From assembly GCA_047621305.1 (NCBI GenBank), contig JBLHNB010000016.1, forward strand, positions 7,188 through 71,187: a stretch of DNA of 64,000 nucleotides. Direction: 5' to 3'. The position numbers and the translations under genes were made by a program. The DNA comes from Colwellia_A sp047621305. GTDB lineage: Bacteria > Pseudomonadota > Gammaproteobacteria > Enterobacterales > Alteromonadaceae. Each line of letters starts with the position of its first letter. The stretch's first letter is position 1. The notes beneath the pieces were generated by a model. That model searched no databases, was not told the origin of the DNA, and worked only from the letters and a program-made list of their open reading frames with translations. Of the stretch, positions 17,853 through 26,609 are shown one piece after another.

Positions 17853-19790
17853 CTATATCGATAATGATGAAACTTTATCACGAACCTCTTGATAGCGAAT
17901 GTTGCTACATAAACCAAAACCCGTTAATTGTTTGACCTTATTTCGACTAAACAGCGGTACACTCAAACCCGTTAGAAAACGACATAACGTCTCTAATGAT
18001 AATTCTCCTTGATTTTTATTTTTCATATGAACAATCAACGCCTGTAAAACCTCAACGAGTTTTTCATTACTTGGCAAACGATAACCCATTGAATATTCAA
18101 GTTTAGCCACCTGTCCTCTACATACAGAGCAATGGCCACAATTTTCAGGAGAATTGCTATCGTCAAAATACAGCGATAAATTACGAGTTAAACAGCGCTC
18201 TAGTTCAAAAAATCGTACTAAAGCTGCAATTCGATTAATTTCTTTTTCTTCCTTTTCAACAAAATATCGATGTAAAGACCGCGATAATGAAGGGTCAGCT
18301 AACTCGGTTTGGTTAACACTATAAACTTCAGTTATGCGTTTGGTTTCTAATTCAATACACTGTTTTTCATGTAAGTACTCTAAAGCGATAACAACGCGAC
18401 CACGATCACACTGATAATGTTGAAATAAAGCATCAAAGTCAGGTTCTCCCCATACTTTTTTGAATTTAGTATGAACAAATATAGCCTCTAAAAAGTCACG
18501 ACGCTCGCCAATAAATTTCGCTAAAACCTGTTCCTTAGGGATGATAAACTTATATTTAAAATCAGCAAAATAAGCGAATAATGGTTGTAAAATGCCAAAT
18601 AACTCTAATTGTACTAACAACGTTTTCATTGGTAATTGTTTAATATTACTGGCATTTGAAAGTGCTAATACTTGCAGCTCCCAGCGATTATGGTTTGTCT
18701 CTTCTTTAATATTATTAAGTGTATAATCAATACTGCTTTGCTCTGGGGTATCACCAAATACAAAGTTTTCAACGGTATTTAAACCATCTAAATTCGCTAA
18801 GGTAATACAATTAGCCGCTAAGCCATCCCGCCCTGCTCGTCCAATTTCTTGGCTATAGTTCTCAATAGATTTAGGTAAATCATAGTGGATTACAAAACGA
18901 ATATTAGCTTTGTCTATGCCCATACCAAAAGCAATTGTCGCCACAATAACTTGTACTTTATCGTTCATAAAATCATCTTGAATTTGTTGACGATCTTCAT
19001 AAACAAAACCTGCATGATAAGCAACGGCATTGATATTTTGGCTAGATAAATATTGAGCGACTTGCTCGGCACTTTGTTGCAATGTTACATAAACGATACC
19101 ACAGCCTTGTTGCTGCTGAATGACACTTAAAAGTTTACTATTTTTCTCAGACGAAGACACCGGCATCACACTAAGATCAAGATTTTGGCGATAAAAGCCT
19201 GTTTGTACAATACATGGCGGCGCTATTAAAAATTTTTCTGCCATGTCTTCTTTTACTTGTTTAGTAGCGGTAGCTGTTAACAATAATACCAGCGGTATAT
19301 TAAGCTCCTGCCGATAAGCCGGTAATTTTAGATAATCAGGGCGGAAATTATGGCCCCATTCAGAAATACAATGCGCCTCGTCAACAACCAACATTGACAC
19401 CTTGACTGAATTAATGAATTGTCTAAAACGTTCATTCTTGAAACGCTCAACCGAAACCATTAAAATTTTGAGATGACCAGAGCGTACATCAGTCATCACC
19501 GCTTTATTTTGTTCAGCGGTTAATGTCGAATCGATACTCGCCGCTTTTATATTCTGACCTGCTAAAAATTCTAACTGATCTTTCATTAAGGCTAATAATG
19601 GAGAAACGACTAAGGTTAAATGCGGTAAATGTATCGCCGTAAATTGATAACATAGTGATTTTCCAGCACCCGTAGGAAAGATCGCTAATGATGAAGAACC
19701 TGCTAACAATTGCGTTATGGTTTGTTCTTGTCCATCACGAAAGCCAGAAAAACCAAAAGTTTGGTGTAAGGCTTGGGGGAGGTTAAGCAT
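17853..19790 (-). CDS. RecQ-family ATP-dependent DNA helicase
   Basis: A superfamily 2 helicase with Walker A FPTGAGKSLCYQ, DEAHCISEWGHNFRPDY, motif III TATAT, and IAFGMGIDKANIRFVIH plus QEIGRAGRDG in the second RecA lobe. A zinc-type cysteine set follows (CLTRNL and CGHCSVC). It unwinds DNA 3'-5' in repair. I chose the ATG at 19790 (MLNLPQALHQTFG) over one nine codons earlier. At 645 aa with a divergent C-terminus it differs from canonical RecQ, and a canonical recQ may lie elsewhere, so no symbol is given. Confidence 0.88.
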   Translation of the reverse strand: MLNLPQALHQTFGFSGFRDGQEQTITQLLAGSSSLAIFPTGAGKSLCYQFTAIHLPHLTLVVSPLLALMKDQLEFLAGQNIKAASIDSTLTAEQNKAVMTDVRSGHLKILMVSVERFKNERFRQFINSVKVSMLVVDEAHCISEWGHNFRPDYLKLPAYRQELNIPLVLLLTATATKQVKEDMAEKFLIAPPCIVQTGFYRQNLDLSVMPVSSSEKNSKLLSVIQQQQGCGIVYVTLQQSAEQVAQYLSSQNINAVAYHAGFVYEDRQQIQDDFMNDKVQVIVATIAFGMGIDKANIRFVIHYDLPKSIENYSQEIGRAGRDGLAANCITLANLDGLNTVENFVFGDTPEQSSIDYTLNNIKEETNHNRWELQVLALSNASNIKQLPMKTLLVQLELFGILQPLFAYFADFKYKFIIPKEQVLAKFIGERRDFLEAIFVHTKFKKVWGEPDFDALFQHYQCDRGRVVIALEYLHEKQCIELETKRITEVYSVNQTELADPSLSRSLHRYFVEKEEKEINRIAALVRFFELERCLTRNLSLYFDDSNSPENCGHCSVCRGQVAKLEYSMGYRLPSNEKLVEVLQALIVHMKNKNQGELSLETLCRFLTGLSVPLFSRNKVKQLTGFGLCSNIRYQEVRDKVSSLSI

Positions 19791-20004
19791 TGAAAAATCC
19801 TTTCGAAAATATCCCATTAGTCGTTATATGCAGGGACAAAAAACATATTAATTAAAACGTTTGATTCAATTTTTTGAATAAAATGTTATCCAATACGCAC
19901 TACTTAGCATCACGCCCAACATCCTACCGAACACATGATGTTTCACCCTTTTGAAAGCATATATAGGAAACATATTAGTATTCACAGCACCTGACTAAAA
20001 AATC

Positions 20005-20038
20005 ATGGATAGGTTTGTGTAAAAAACAGCCTATCCAT
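20005..20038 (-). terminator. Hairpin terminator after the 407-aa hypothetical gene
   Basis: ATGGATAGG (20005-20013) pairs with CCTATCCAT (20030-20038). Read on the minus strand, the stem is followed by GATTTTTT. It lies 10 bp beyond the stop of the minus-strand gene at 20048, as expected for an intrinsic terminator. Confidence 0.65.
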
Positions 20039-20047
20039 AAAGATCAA

Positions 20048-21271
20048 TTAGCCATGTTCAAAATATACTCGATAGGTAGAAGACCAAATAGGAAAATCAA
20101 CCTCTAATAAGTAACAAACAAAATCATTTTTATTGAAGTGTGAATAAGAGAAAAGGAAATCGGTCATCTCACCAATATCAAGTTCGTTATTTATTCTGGC
20201 GCGAGGTGATTCTGGGTGTAGTACATTTAACTCTGGAAATTCCGGCAAACGTTCAGTCCACATATCATCTGCACGTAACTTACCTTCCTCTACTTTTTGA
20301 TTACCCGAGTAACATCCCACATTCACTGTGCTGCAACGATCGATTTTCTTTTCTAGAAAAACTAAAGTGAGCAATTTTTTTGTTGGGTTTTTAATAGAAA
20401 TACTAGTAGAACTACACTGACTTTGATGTACTAAGGGGTTGGCAAGTTCATCAGGATTACTAAATAAAAATGTCCCATCAAAAGGCGCGCACTCATTATC
20501 TACAATATCATTAAATACAATACCTGAGTTGCTCGTTGAGTAGCTTGAATATGCTTGTAAAAAACCTTTACTTGAAAACTGATCAATAACACCAATATGA
20601 AATTTACTGGTATCTATTCGTGATTTTTTAGTGATATTTTCTGGTGTTGTGAACCCTTCTGGATGTGGGTGAGTGTAAAATTGTACAAAAGGGGGGGAAG
20701 CTTTAGAACGTTGGATACCGCGTTTTGAAATAATAGTAACTTCTTGTAAAAATTCACTATCTTTGTCATTTTCTTTAATAATATAACATGAAAAGAGAGT
20801 ATCAACTGAAGAACCTATTAACTGCTTAGATGCTAAGTAATGTTGTTCTCTTTTTTCAATAGCCGATAACGATGTATTATATCGATTGTTCTTAACTGAA
20901 TGATCACCGAGTATTCTTTTTAATTCAGCATGGCTACGCGCATATTTTTTTATTTGGCTTTCAAAAACTTCGATCGCCTTTGATGCCTCAAGAACTAATT
21001 GCGCTTCCAATTTTTTTTTAGAGACTTGTATCAAAAACTCCTGCAAACCGGCAATACCAGGCAACAAACATAACACTTGCTGGCCATTCTTGCTTTTTTG
21101 CAAACCGTTTAATATGCGCTGGCAATTTGAGCGATTGAATTCTAACCAATGCGACATACCCGTGATGGTTTGTGCTGAATGTGGGAACTCAGTAACAATA
21201 TGTCGTAGTACGCTTTTTAAATTCTCGCCCGTTCTGTTTAACGCTATTAAATCTTCTTTTTCTAAGAGCAT
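20048..21271 (-). CDS. Uncharacterised protein with helix-turn-helix-like N-terminus
   Basis: About 407 aa from the ATG at 21271; a GTG four codons earlier is also open. Residues 1-70 look like a small DNA-binding or helical domain (LRHIVTEF, MSHWLEFNRSNCQRIL). A helical segment follows (to about 130), then a beta-rich C-terminal domain with no motif that I recognise. There is no signal peptide or TM segment. It is monocistronic, with its own terminator. It could be a transcriptional regulator, but that is only a guess from the N-terminal helices. Confidence 0.6.
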   Translation of the reverse strand: MLLEKEDLIALNRTGENLKSVLRHIVTEFPHSAQTITGMSHWLEFNRSNCQRILNGLQKSKNGQQVLCLLPGIAGLQEFLIQVSKKKLEAQLVLEASKAIEVFESQIKKYARSHAELKRILGDHSVKNNRYNTSLSAIEKREQHYLASKQLIGSSVDTLFSCYIIKENDKDSEFLQEVTIISKRGIQRSKASPPFVQFYTHPHPEGFTTPENITKKSRIDTSKFHIGVIDQFSSKGFLQAYSSYSTSNSGIVFNDIVDNECAPFDGTFLFSNPDELANPLVHQSQCSSTSISIKNPTKKLLTLVFLEKKIDRCSTVNVGCYSGNQKVEEGKLRADDMWTERLPEFPELNVLHPESPRARINNELDIGEMTDFLFSYSHFNKNDFVCYLLEVDFPIWSSTYRVYFEHG

Positions 21272-21337
21272 AATCCTAAACACTATTTTTTAATTACGCG
21301 TACTTTATCATGCAATAGCATAAAAAACACAGTCACA

Positions 21338-21910
21338 TTATTTGAGTTCAACTTCATCATCGGGTTTTTCTGCAACAAGTTGTGCTATAGCCTTCTTAGA
21401 TTGACTATTTCTGTCATTGACTACACCTTCAAAATAATGATGTATTTTCCACCCCGAAAAATGCTCAAGTAGCTCTTCTGGTTTTAACAAAAAGTCTGGA
21501 TTAGAGGGGCGTCCATATTGACACTGTTGGGTTGTAAAGGTTTCATAAAAAATAACCCCTCCAGGAATAACTGTATTTTTAATTTGTGGCATTAAAGGTC
21601 GATGTAAATAATTAAAAACTAAAACGCCGGTATATTTTTCGTTACTCAATACATGATGATTTGGCTGTTCAAAATCGATTTGCCAAAATTGTGCTAGATG
21701 ATTTTTTCTTTTAATATCCTCTCCAACAAAATTATTTTTAACTGAGATAAGCGCATCCTCCCTAATATCTGAAAAAACAGTTTGAATACTATTTTTAATG
21801 AGATATAGGCCATTACGCCCTGAGCCACAGGCTAGATCTAATACTGGAAACTGTTCATTAGCTTTGTTAAGTAGTGGTAAATATCTTTCTAATAATAATG
21901 AATGTGTCAT
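21338..21910 (-). CDS. Class I SAM-dependent methyltransferase
   Basis: A 190-aa protein with the SAM-binding motif VLDLACGSGRNGLYLI near the N-terminus and a following acidic strand. The overall size resembles small TehB-like methyltransferases. The ATG at 21910 forms an ATGA overlap with the ovoB-like gene stop, so the two are translationally coupled; an upstream extension of the frame would lie inside that gene. As the last gene of the ovothiol cluster it might modify a product or intermediate, but OvoA already has a methyltransferase domain, so its role is open. Confidence 0.82.
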   Translation of the reverse strand: MTHSLLLERYLPLLNKANEQFPVLDLACGSGRNGLYLIKNSIQTVFSDIREDALISVKNNFVGEDIKRKNHLAQFWQIDFEQPNHHVLSNEKYTGVLVFNYLHRPLMPQIKNTVIPGGVIFYETFTTQQCQYGRPSNPDFLLKPEELLEHFSGWKIHHYFEGVVNDRNSQSKKAIAQLVAEKPDDEVELK

Positions 21911-23049
21911 GTTGATACCGAGCGTGTTGATAGCTCTTTTTCTAATAAAGCTAAACTTTGTGAAAAATTTTCCTGCCCTAAACCTAAACGAAAATAATTT
22001 CCTGACAAGCCAAATAAAGAACAAGGTAAAATAAGTAGCCCGCTTTGTTCTGCAAGTTTTTTTGCCCAATCAGCAACGGGTTGCTCAATTAATAATTCCA
22101 CCACAGCCAATATACCTGCCTGTGGTGCTTTCCAGCTAAAAACCGATCTATTGTTATCAATAAATACTTGGAATATTTCAATGTTTTTTTGAATGATCGT
22201 ATTGTTTCGTTTGATAATGGTATCACTGTGATTCAACGCCCATAAGCCAAGTTGTTCATCAATAATAGAACAACAAATAGAACCATAACTTTTTATCACC
22301 AGCAGCTTTTTTAATAGCAGTTCATTTGGTGTCATTACCCAACCAAGGCGCAATCCCGCTAAGCCGAAACTTTTTGACATAACCGAAACCACAATGCTTT
22401 TTTCATAACTTAAATAATGATGTGATAATGGAAGTTGTTGATAATTACTCGCCTGAGAAACATCATCAGCGAGTAAATAGCACTGATACTTTTGAGCTAA
22501 GGCAAGAATTTCATTCGCGGTTTGGCTATCAACAATACTACCTGTTGGATTATGAGGTGAATTAATCACGATCATCTTAGTCTTTTCATTAACCGCACGC
22601 TCAAGTTGATGAAAGTCTATTTGCCAATTATTTTCAGCACGTAATTCAATAGTTTTAACCTTTGCACCGTTTGCTTTTGCCATAGAAACTAAAGACGGAT
22701 AACAAGGAGTAAAAACAACGACTTCATCTTCACTTGTTAACAAGATCTTATAAATAGCGGCTAACGCTTCTTGTGCGCCACAAAAAGTCAGCACATGGCG
22801 ATGTTCTAGTCCAAAGTCAGCATTATTTAATTTATTATGATACTTAACAATCGCTTGTCTTAGGCCAATACCGCCAAGCAAAGGAGCGTAGCTTAAATCA
22901 AGATCCCCAATGGACTCATCGGCTAACTGACATAACTCATTAACTGACATCGATTGAGCACATGAGTTACTTAAACTATGAGTTATTTTTGTTGTTATGC
23001 TTTGGCTAAATGCAAGGTGCGCAGGCAAAGAACCGTTATCTTTAGCCAT
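21907..23049 (-). CDS. ovoB: PLP-dependent fold-type I enzyme, probable OvoB (5-histidylcysteine sulfoxide lyase)
   Basis: The 380-aa protein has the aminotransferase class I/II layout. SPHNPTG lies near 164-170, LLADDVSQ in the position of the usual D-x-Y, and the PLP lysine K226 in MSKSFGLAGLRLGW. Sequence alone would call it an aminotransferase. Its place 4 bp after ovoA, and the known need for a PLP lyase to cleave the sulfoxide to 5-thiohistidine, point to the OvoB role. Note that the residue after DDV is serine rather than the usual tyrosine. Confidence 0.72.
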   Translation of the reverse strand: MAKDNGSLPAHLAFSQSITTKITHSLSNSCAQSMSVNELCQLADESIGDLDLSYAPLLGGIGLRQAIVKYHNKLNNADFGLEHRHVLTFCGAQEALAAIYKILLTSEDEVVVFTPCYPSLVSMAKANGAKVKTIELRAENNWQIDFHQLERAVNEKTKMIVINSPHNPTGSIVDSQTANEILALAQKYQCYLLADDVSQASNYQQLPLSHHYLSYEKSIVVSVMSKSFGLAGLRLGWVMTPNELLLKKLLVIKSYGSICCSIIDEQLGLWALNHSDTIIKRNNTIIQKNIEIFQVFIDNNRSVFSWKAPQAGILAVVELLIEQPVADWAKKLAEQSGLLILPCSLFGLSGNYFRLGLGQENFSQSLALLEKELSTRSVST

Positions 23050-23053
23050 GATA

Positions 23054-25201
23054 TTAAACGCTATCCGCTTGAAGCTGCCATATTGTCATCTGTGTATTAC
23101 TCATATGATAGTTACGTTCATTTTCTTTTAATACTCTTGAAAGTTCGTGCTGGGCAACCAACTTAAAATGATTTTTTAATTGCTCCGATAAACCATCGAA
23201 ACCACTAAGATTTTCGCCGTTCACTTTTTTACCACCCAACCATTTAGGTTTTTCAGTTTTATCTTCATTAAAGTGATAATCAGAAACAATAATCAGTAGT
23301 CCATTACTGGCCAAGCGTTGATGAATAGTCTTTAAAAAAAGTTTAGGGTCATAACTTTGCTCAATAATATGTTGCGCTAAAATAACATCATAATTGTTAA
23401 AGTTTGATTTAAGGTTACAAGCATCTCCTTGACTAAACTGTAGTTTGTTCCCATCATCAGTCAAAGTTAAATCATCAAGAGTCACTTCGTTAAAGCGAAC
23501 AATGTCACCTTCTATTTCAGAAATATAACGCAAACGGCCATCTTGTTGTAATTTGACTCCGTGTTGAATATAACGTGCCGAAAAATCAACCGCGTCAACA
23601 ACATTAAAAATGGCTGATAATTCAAAGCTAGTACGACCAACACTACAACCAAGATCCAAAACCTTTCGCGTTTTTATGTGATGCTTTTGACAATGAGTCA
23701 CCACAGCCTTGGCTATTTCTTTGGGATAATTGGGGATATTAAACAGATCTTCTCCATAATGGCTAGCTAACTGCTGGCAAACCTCTGTTGAGGTTTCATA
23801 ACTATTGGTTTCATTAATAAGTTCGCAAGCAGCTTCACTTTCAATATAACGAAAACCAGCATGCTGAAAAAAATGTCGCCTAAATGCATATCGTGAAGAT
23901 TTATGAGCTTCATTACCCGTTGAAATCCAAGAGCCTCCTTTAATGAGATTATGTTTACCATCAAAGGTTGGCGTTGAGAAATCATCGTACAGTGGGTGAA
24001 CATTAAATCCCTCAAAACCGTCTATCGCTGATTCTGTCCATTGCCAAACATTACCAATAATGTCAAAAAAACCATCAGTTTCAAACTGAGTAACAGGACA
24101 TGATGAAACATACGACTCTAAATTAATATTGCCCGGTGCATCTTGCCAACGAGTTAAATCGCTGGTTAATTTATCACGTAAACAATACCACTCTGCTTCG
24201 GTAGGTAACCTCACCTTACGTGTTGATTGTTGTGCTTTCCAATAACAAAAAGCTTTCGCTTCTAAGTAATTGGTTTCTACGGGCCAGTCTTGGGGCAAAG
24301 GTATCTCATTAAATAAATTTCGCTGAAAATACAGATCGTCTTTTTTAAACCAAAACCTTGGCATTTGCGGTTTTTTATACGCTAACCATTGCTTTCCTTC
24401 ATCACTCCAATAACTTTCCTCTTGATAACCACCAGCGTCGACAAAAGCCATAAACTCATGATTAGAAACCAAATACTTTGAAGCTTTAAATGATTCAACC
24501 TCGACAGTTTTTCGGCCATATTCATTGTCCCAACCATAAATATTATCACTATCACACTTGCCTAAAACTACGATTTCACCCGGCACAGCCAGTAAACTAT
24601 TTAGCGGTGCATCACACGTTATATCACAGGTATTCCAGCTAGACGATGGTGTTAAATACTTAAGTGGTAACATCCGCATAATAACGGAAGAGGTTTCCAG
24701 ATGAATTCTTTCATGCTCGCAGCCCATCAAAATAACCCACGCTAGCGAATCTTGTTTAATAGGTAACTGTAAATCCAACGTATCAATCAGTTTATTGATA
24801 CGTTGAAAAACTTGCTGCCGATAAACTTTAACTTCCGTAACCTTTGGCCAATCATAGTGTTCACTATTGAGATCATCCCAACTCATTTCATCAACACCAA
24901 CAGCACAAACAGCTTCTAGCTTATTGTTAATACGTGTAGTGATATATTTGCCCAATATCAGCTTATTAATATAAAACGTTGCCGTATGACCAAAATAAAA
25001 AATCAGTGGGTGTCGTAGCTCTTCTGGCCGTAAATAATAAGCACTGTCGCAATTAATATGATCAAACAAAGCATCATAAGTGAACCAAGTATTCTGGAAA
25101 TATGCTTTTATTTCAGCTCTTTTAGCATCAATTGAACTGCCATCTAATAATGGCGGTTTATTTTGTGGTAAACGCTGGCTTTGATTTAGGAGATTATTCA
25201 T
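23054..25201 (-). CDS. ovoA: 5-histidylcysteine sulfoxide synthase / methyltransferase OvoA
   Basis: The 715-aa protein has the three-domain OvoA layout. A DinB-like N-terminal domain carries the iron site HERIHLE (H163, H167, E169) and an upstream conserved H72. An FGE-sulfatase-type domain ends in LIKGGSWIS and RRHFFQHAGFRYI. The C-terminal SAM methyltransferase has VLDLGCSVGRTSFEL (about 503-517). OvoA joins cysteine to histidine C5 with O2, and the methyltransferase makes ovothiol A from the later thiol. It heads the ovoB-like and methyltransferase genes and follows the GS-fold gene by 12 bp. Confidence 0.93.
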   Translation of the reverse strand: MNNLLNQSQRLPQNKPPLLDGSSIDAKRAEIKAYFQNTWFTYDALFDHINCDSAYYLRPEELRHPLIFYFGHTATFYINKLILGKYITTRINNKLEAVCAVGVDEMSWDDLNSEHYDWPKVTEVKVYRQQVFQRINKLIDTLDLQLPIKQDSLAWVILMGCEHERIHLETSSVIMRMLPLKYLTPSSSWNTCDITCDAPLNSLLAVPGEIVVLGKCDSDNIYGWDNEYGRKTVEVESFKASKYLVSNHEFMAFVDAGGYQEESYWSDEGKQWLAYKKPQMPRFWFKKDDLYFQRNLFNEIPLPQDWPVETNYLEAKAFCYWKAQQSTRKVRLPTEAEWYCLRDKLTSDLTRWQDAPGNINLESYVSSCPVTQFETDGFFDIIGNVWQWTESAIDGFEGFNVHPLYDDFSTPTFDGKHNLIKGGSWISTGNEAHKSSRYAFRRHFFQHAGFRYIESEAACELINETNSYETSTEVCQQLASHYGEDLFNIPNYPKEIAKAVVTHCQKHHIKTRKVLDLGCSVGRTSFELSAIFNVVDAVDFSARYIQHGVKLQQDGRLRYISEIEGDIVRFNEVTLDDLTLTDDGNKLQFSQGDACNLKSNFNNYDVILAQHIIEQSYDPKLFLKTIHQRLASNGLLIIVSDYHFNEDKTEKPKWLGGKKVNGENLSGFDGLSEQLKNHFKLVAQHELSRVLKENERNYHMSNTQMTIWQLQADSV

Positions 25202-25213
25202 AGTCGATAACTT

Positions 25214-26359
25214 TTAATGATTATAATGAACTGACGTTAATAACGTATCTTTTTGATATTGCTTTATAATAAATTTCTTCAACTGCTCGCCCAGTTTATC
25301 TGAACGTTGAAATTTCATATTGGCCCCTATTAACATTTTCTCTTGAATAGCATTGATGGCATGACTAAACCAAGTATCTTGTTCAAACAGACTTATTGCA
25401 CCACAACCGCTTGCGTTATCGTATAAAGACTTGGGTAAATCAACATCAGGTTGTTCTTTGTTTAATAACGACTGACACTTACCTTCACTATAGACCTCAA
25501 TGGCATCAACTAAATTTAACAAACCATAAATAACATTCACATAAGCATTATAATCAAGACTAGCAGCACCTAAACGATGTTCAATGCGCGCTGTTTTTTT
25601 CCAATCTATCTCAGAAACCATCACTTCATTAAACTTATTAAACAATAAGGGTTGTTCACCCATTTTTTGATTATGTTTGCCTAATTCTTTGTATAAGGCG
25701 ATGCTACCTTGGTGTCCACCAGAAATATCAATAGGTGAACAGAGCTCTTGGGCTAAACCATAACGCTCTTTTAATGCTAAACGTTCAAAAGCTTCTTCTT
25801 CAGGTAAATACAATAAACAACAAGCAAGGCTCGTTTTCATAAAACATTGTTGTAGATATTCACCAAAATAATTATTCGCAATAATATTTTCACCCGCCTG
25901 ATTGGTTGCACTAACATTCATTTGAATTGCGTTAGGTATATGCACAGCACGATTATCATTGGTGAAAATATTATGACAACCTAGGGCAAGCTTCCCTTTA
26001 TCGCCCGACCAAACAACAGGTTTAATAAGGGTTCGTTCAATACCTTGTAAAGATAATAGATAAGGTATATTGGCGATAGCTCGAGTGAGATTATTTGCTT
26101 CTTTTAATGGCTGTTGGTGATTCATTTTTGATACATATTCCCACTGACACTGCCAATATTCAGGAACGAGTTCACCATCAATATCCAAATAGGCTAGTTG
26201 CTTATTAATAAGATTGTAATTTAACGAAAAACTTTTACCTTTTGTAGGCTGATAACACCCCTCTAATTCAAAATGAATACTAGGATGAAAGCCGAGTTGA
26301 GCAATATATGCCTGAATGATTGATATTGCTTCTATAGCTAATGCATTACACGATTGCAT
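25214..26359 (-). CDS. Divergent glutamine-synthetase-fold protein in the ovothiol operon
   Basis: A 381-aa soluble protein that I cannot match to a named family. It shows a reduced glutamine-synthetase catalytic pattern: YWQCQWEYVSKM (about 69-80, like the GS PGQWEFQ segment), LIKPVVWSGDKGKLALGCHN (about 111-130, like PKP..G..NGAGCH), and KKTARIEHRLGAASLDYNAY (about 254-273, like the GS RIE-R..A..DPY end). This suggests an ATP-dependent ligase that glutamylates or amidates a carboxylate or amine. The function is inferred. It is the first gene of the cluster, 12 bp before ovoA. Confidence 0.55.
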   Translation of the reverse strand: MQSCNALAIEAISIIQAYIAQLGFHPSIHFELEGCYQPTKGKSFSLNYNLINKQLAYLDIDGELVPEYWQCQWEYVSKMNHQQPLKEANNLTRAIANIPYLLSLQGIERTLIKPVVWSGDKGKLALGCHNIFTNDNRAVHIPNAIQMNVSATNQAGENIIANNYFGEYLQQCFMKTSLACCLLYLPEEEAFERLALKERYGLAQELCSPIDISGGHQGSIALYKELGKHNQKMGEQPLLFNKFNEVMVSEIDWKKTARIEHRLGAASLDYNAYVNVIYGLLNLVDAIEVYSEGKCQSLLNKEQPDVDLPKSLYDNASGCGAISLFEQDTWFSHAINAIQEKMLIGANMKFQRSDKLGEQLKKFIIKQYQKDTLLTSVHYNH

Positions 26360-26609
26360 AATTAAAATTTAATTTACCTTTAAAATAACCAGTTTAATTC
26401 AAGATTGAACAATAAATATAATATATTCGAAAATAATACTTTGCTTAATATAATCTGTATATACGCCAATATTTAGAAATAAGTTCACCCCGAAGGCCTA
26501 AATATTTTAGTTTTTTAAAAAAATGGCAATATTCAATGAGCATTTTTATTCTTTAGCGACTGTTTTAGTCTTTAGCAACTGATAGGTGTCATTATTTCAA
26601 AGAAAAACA

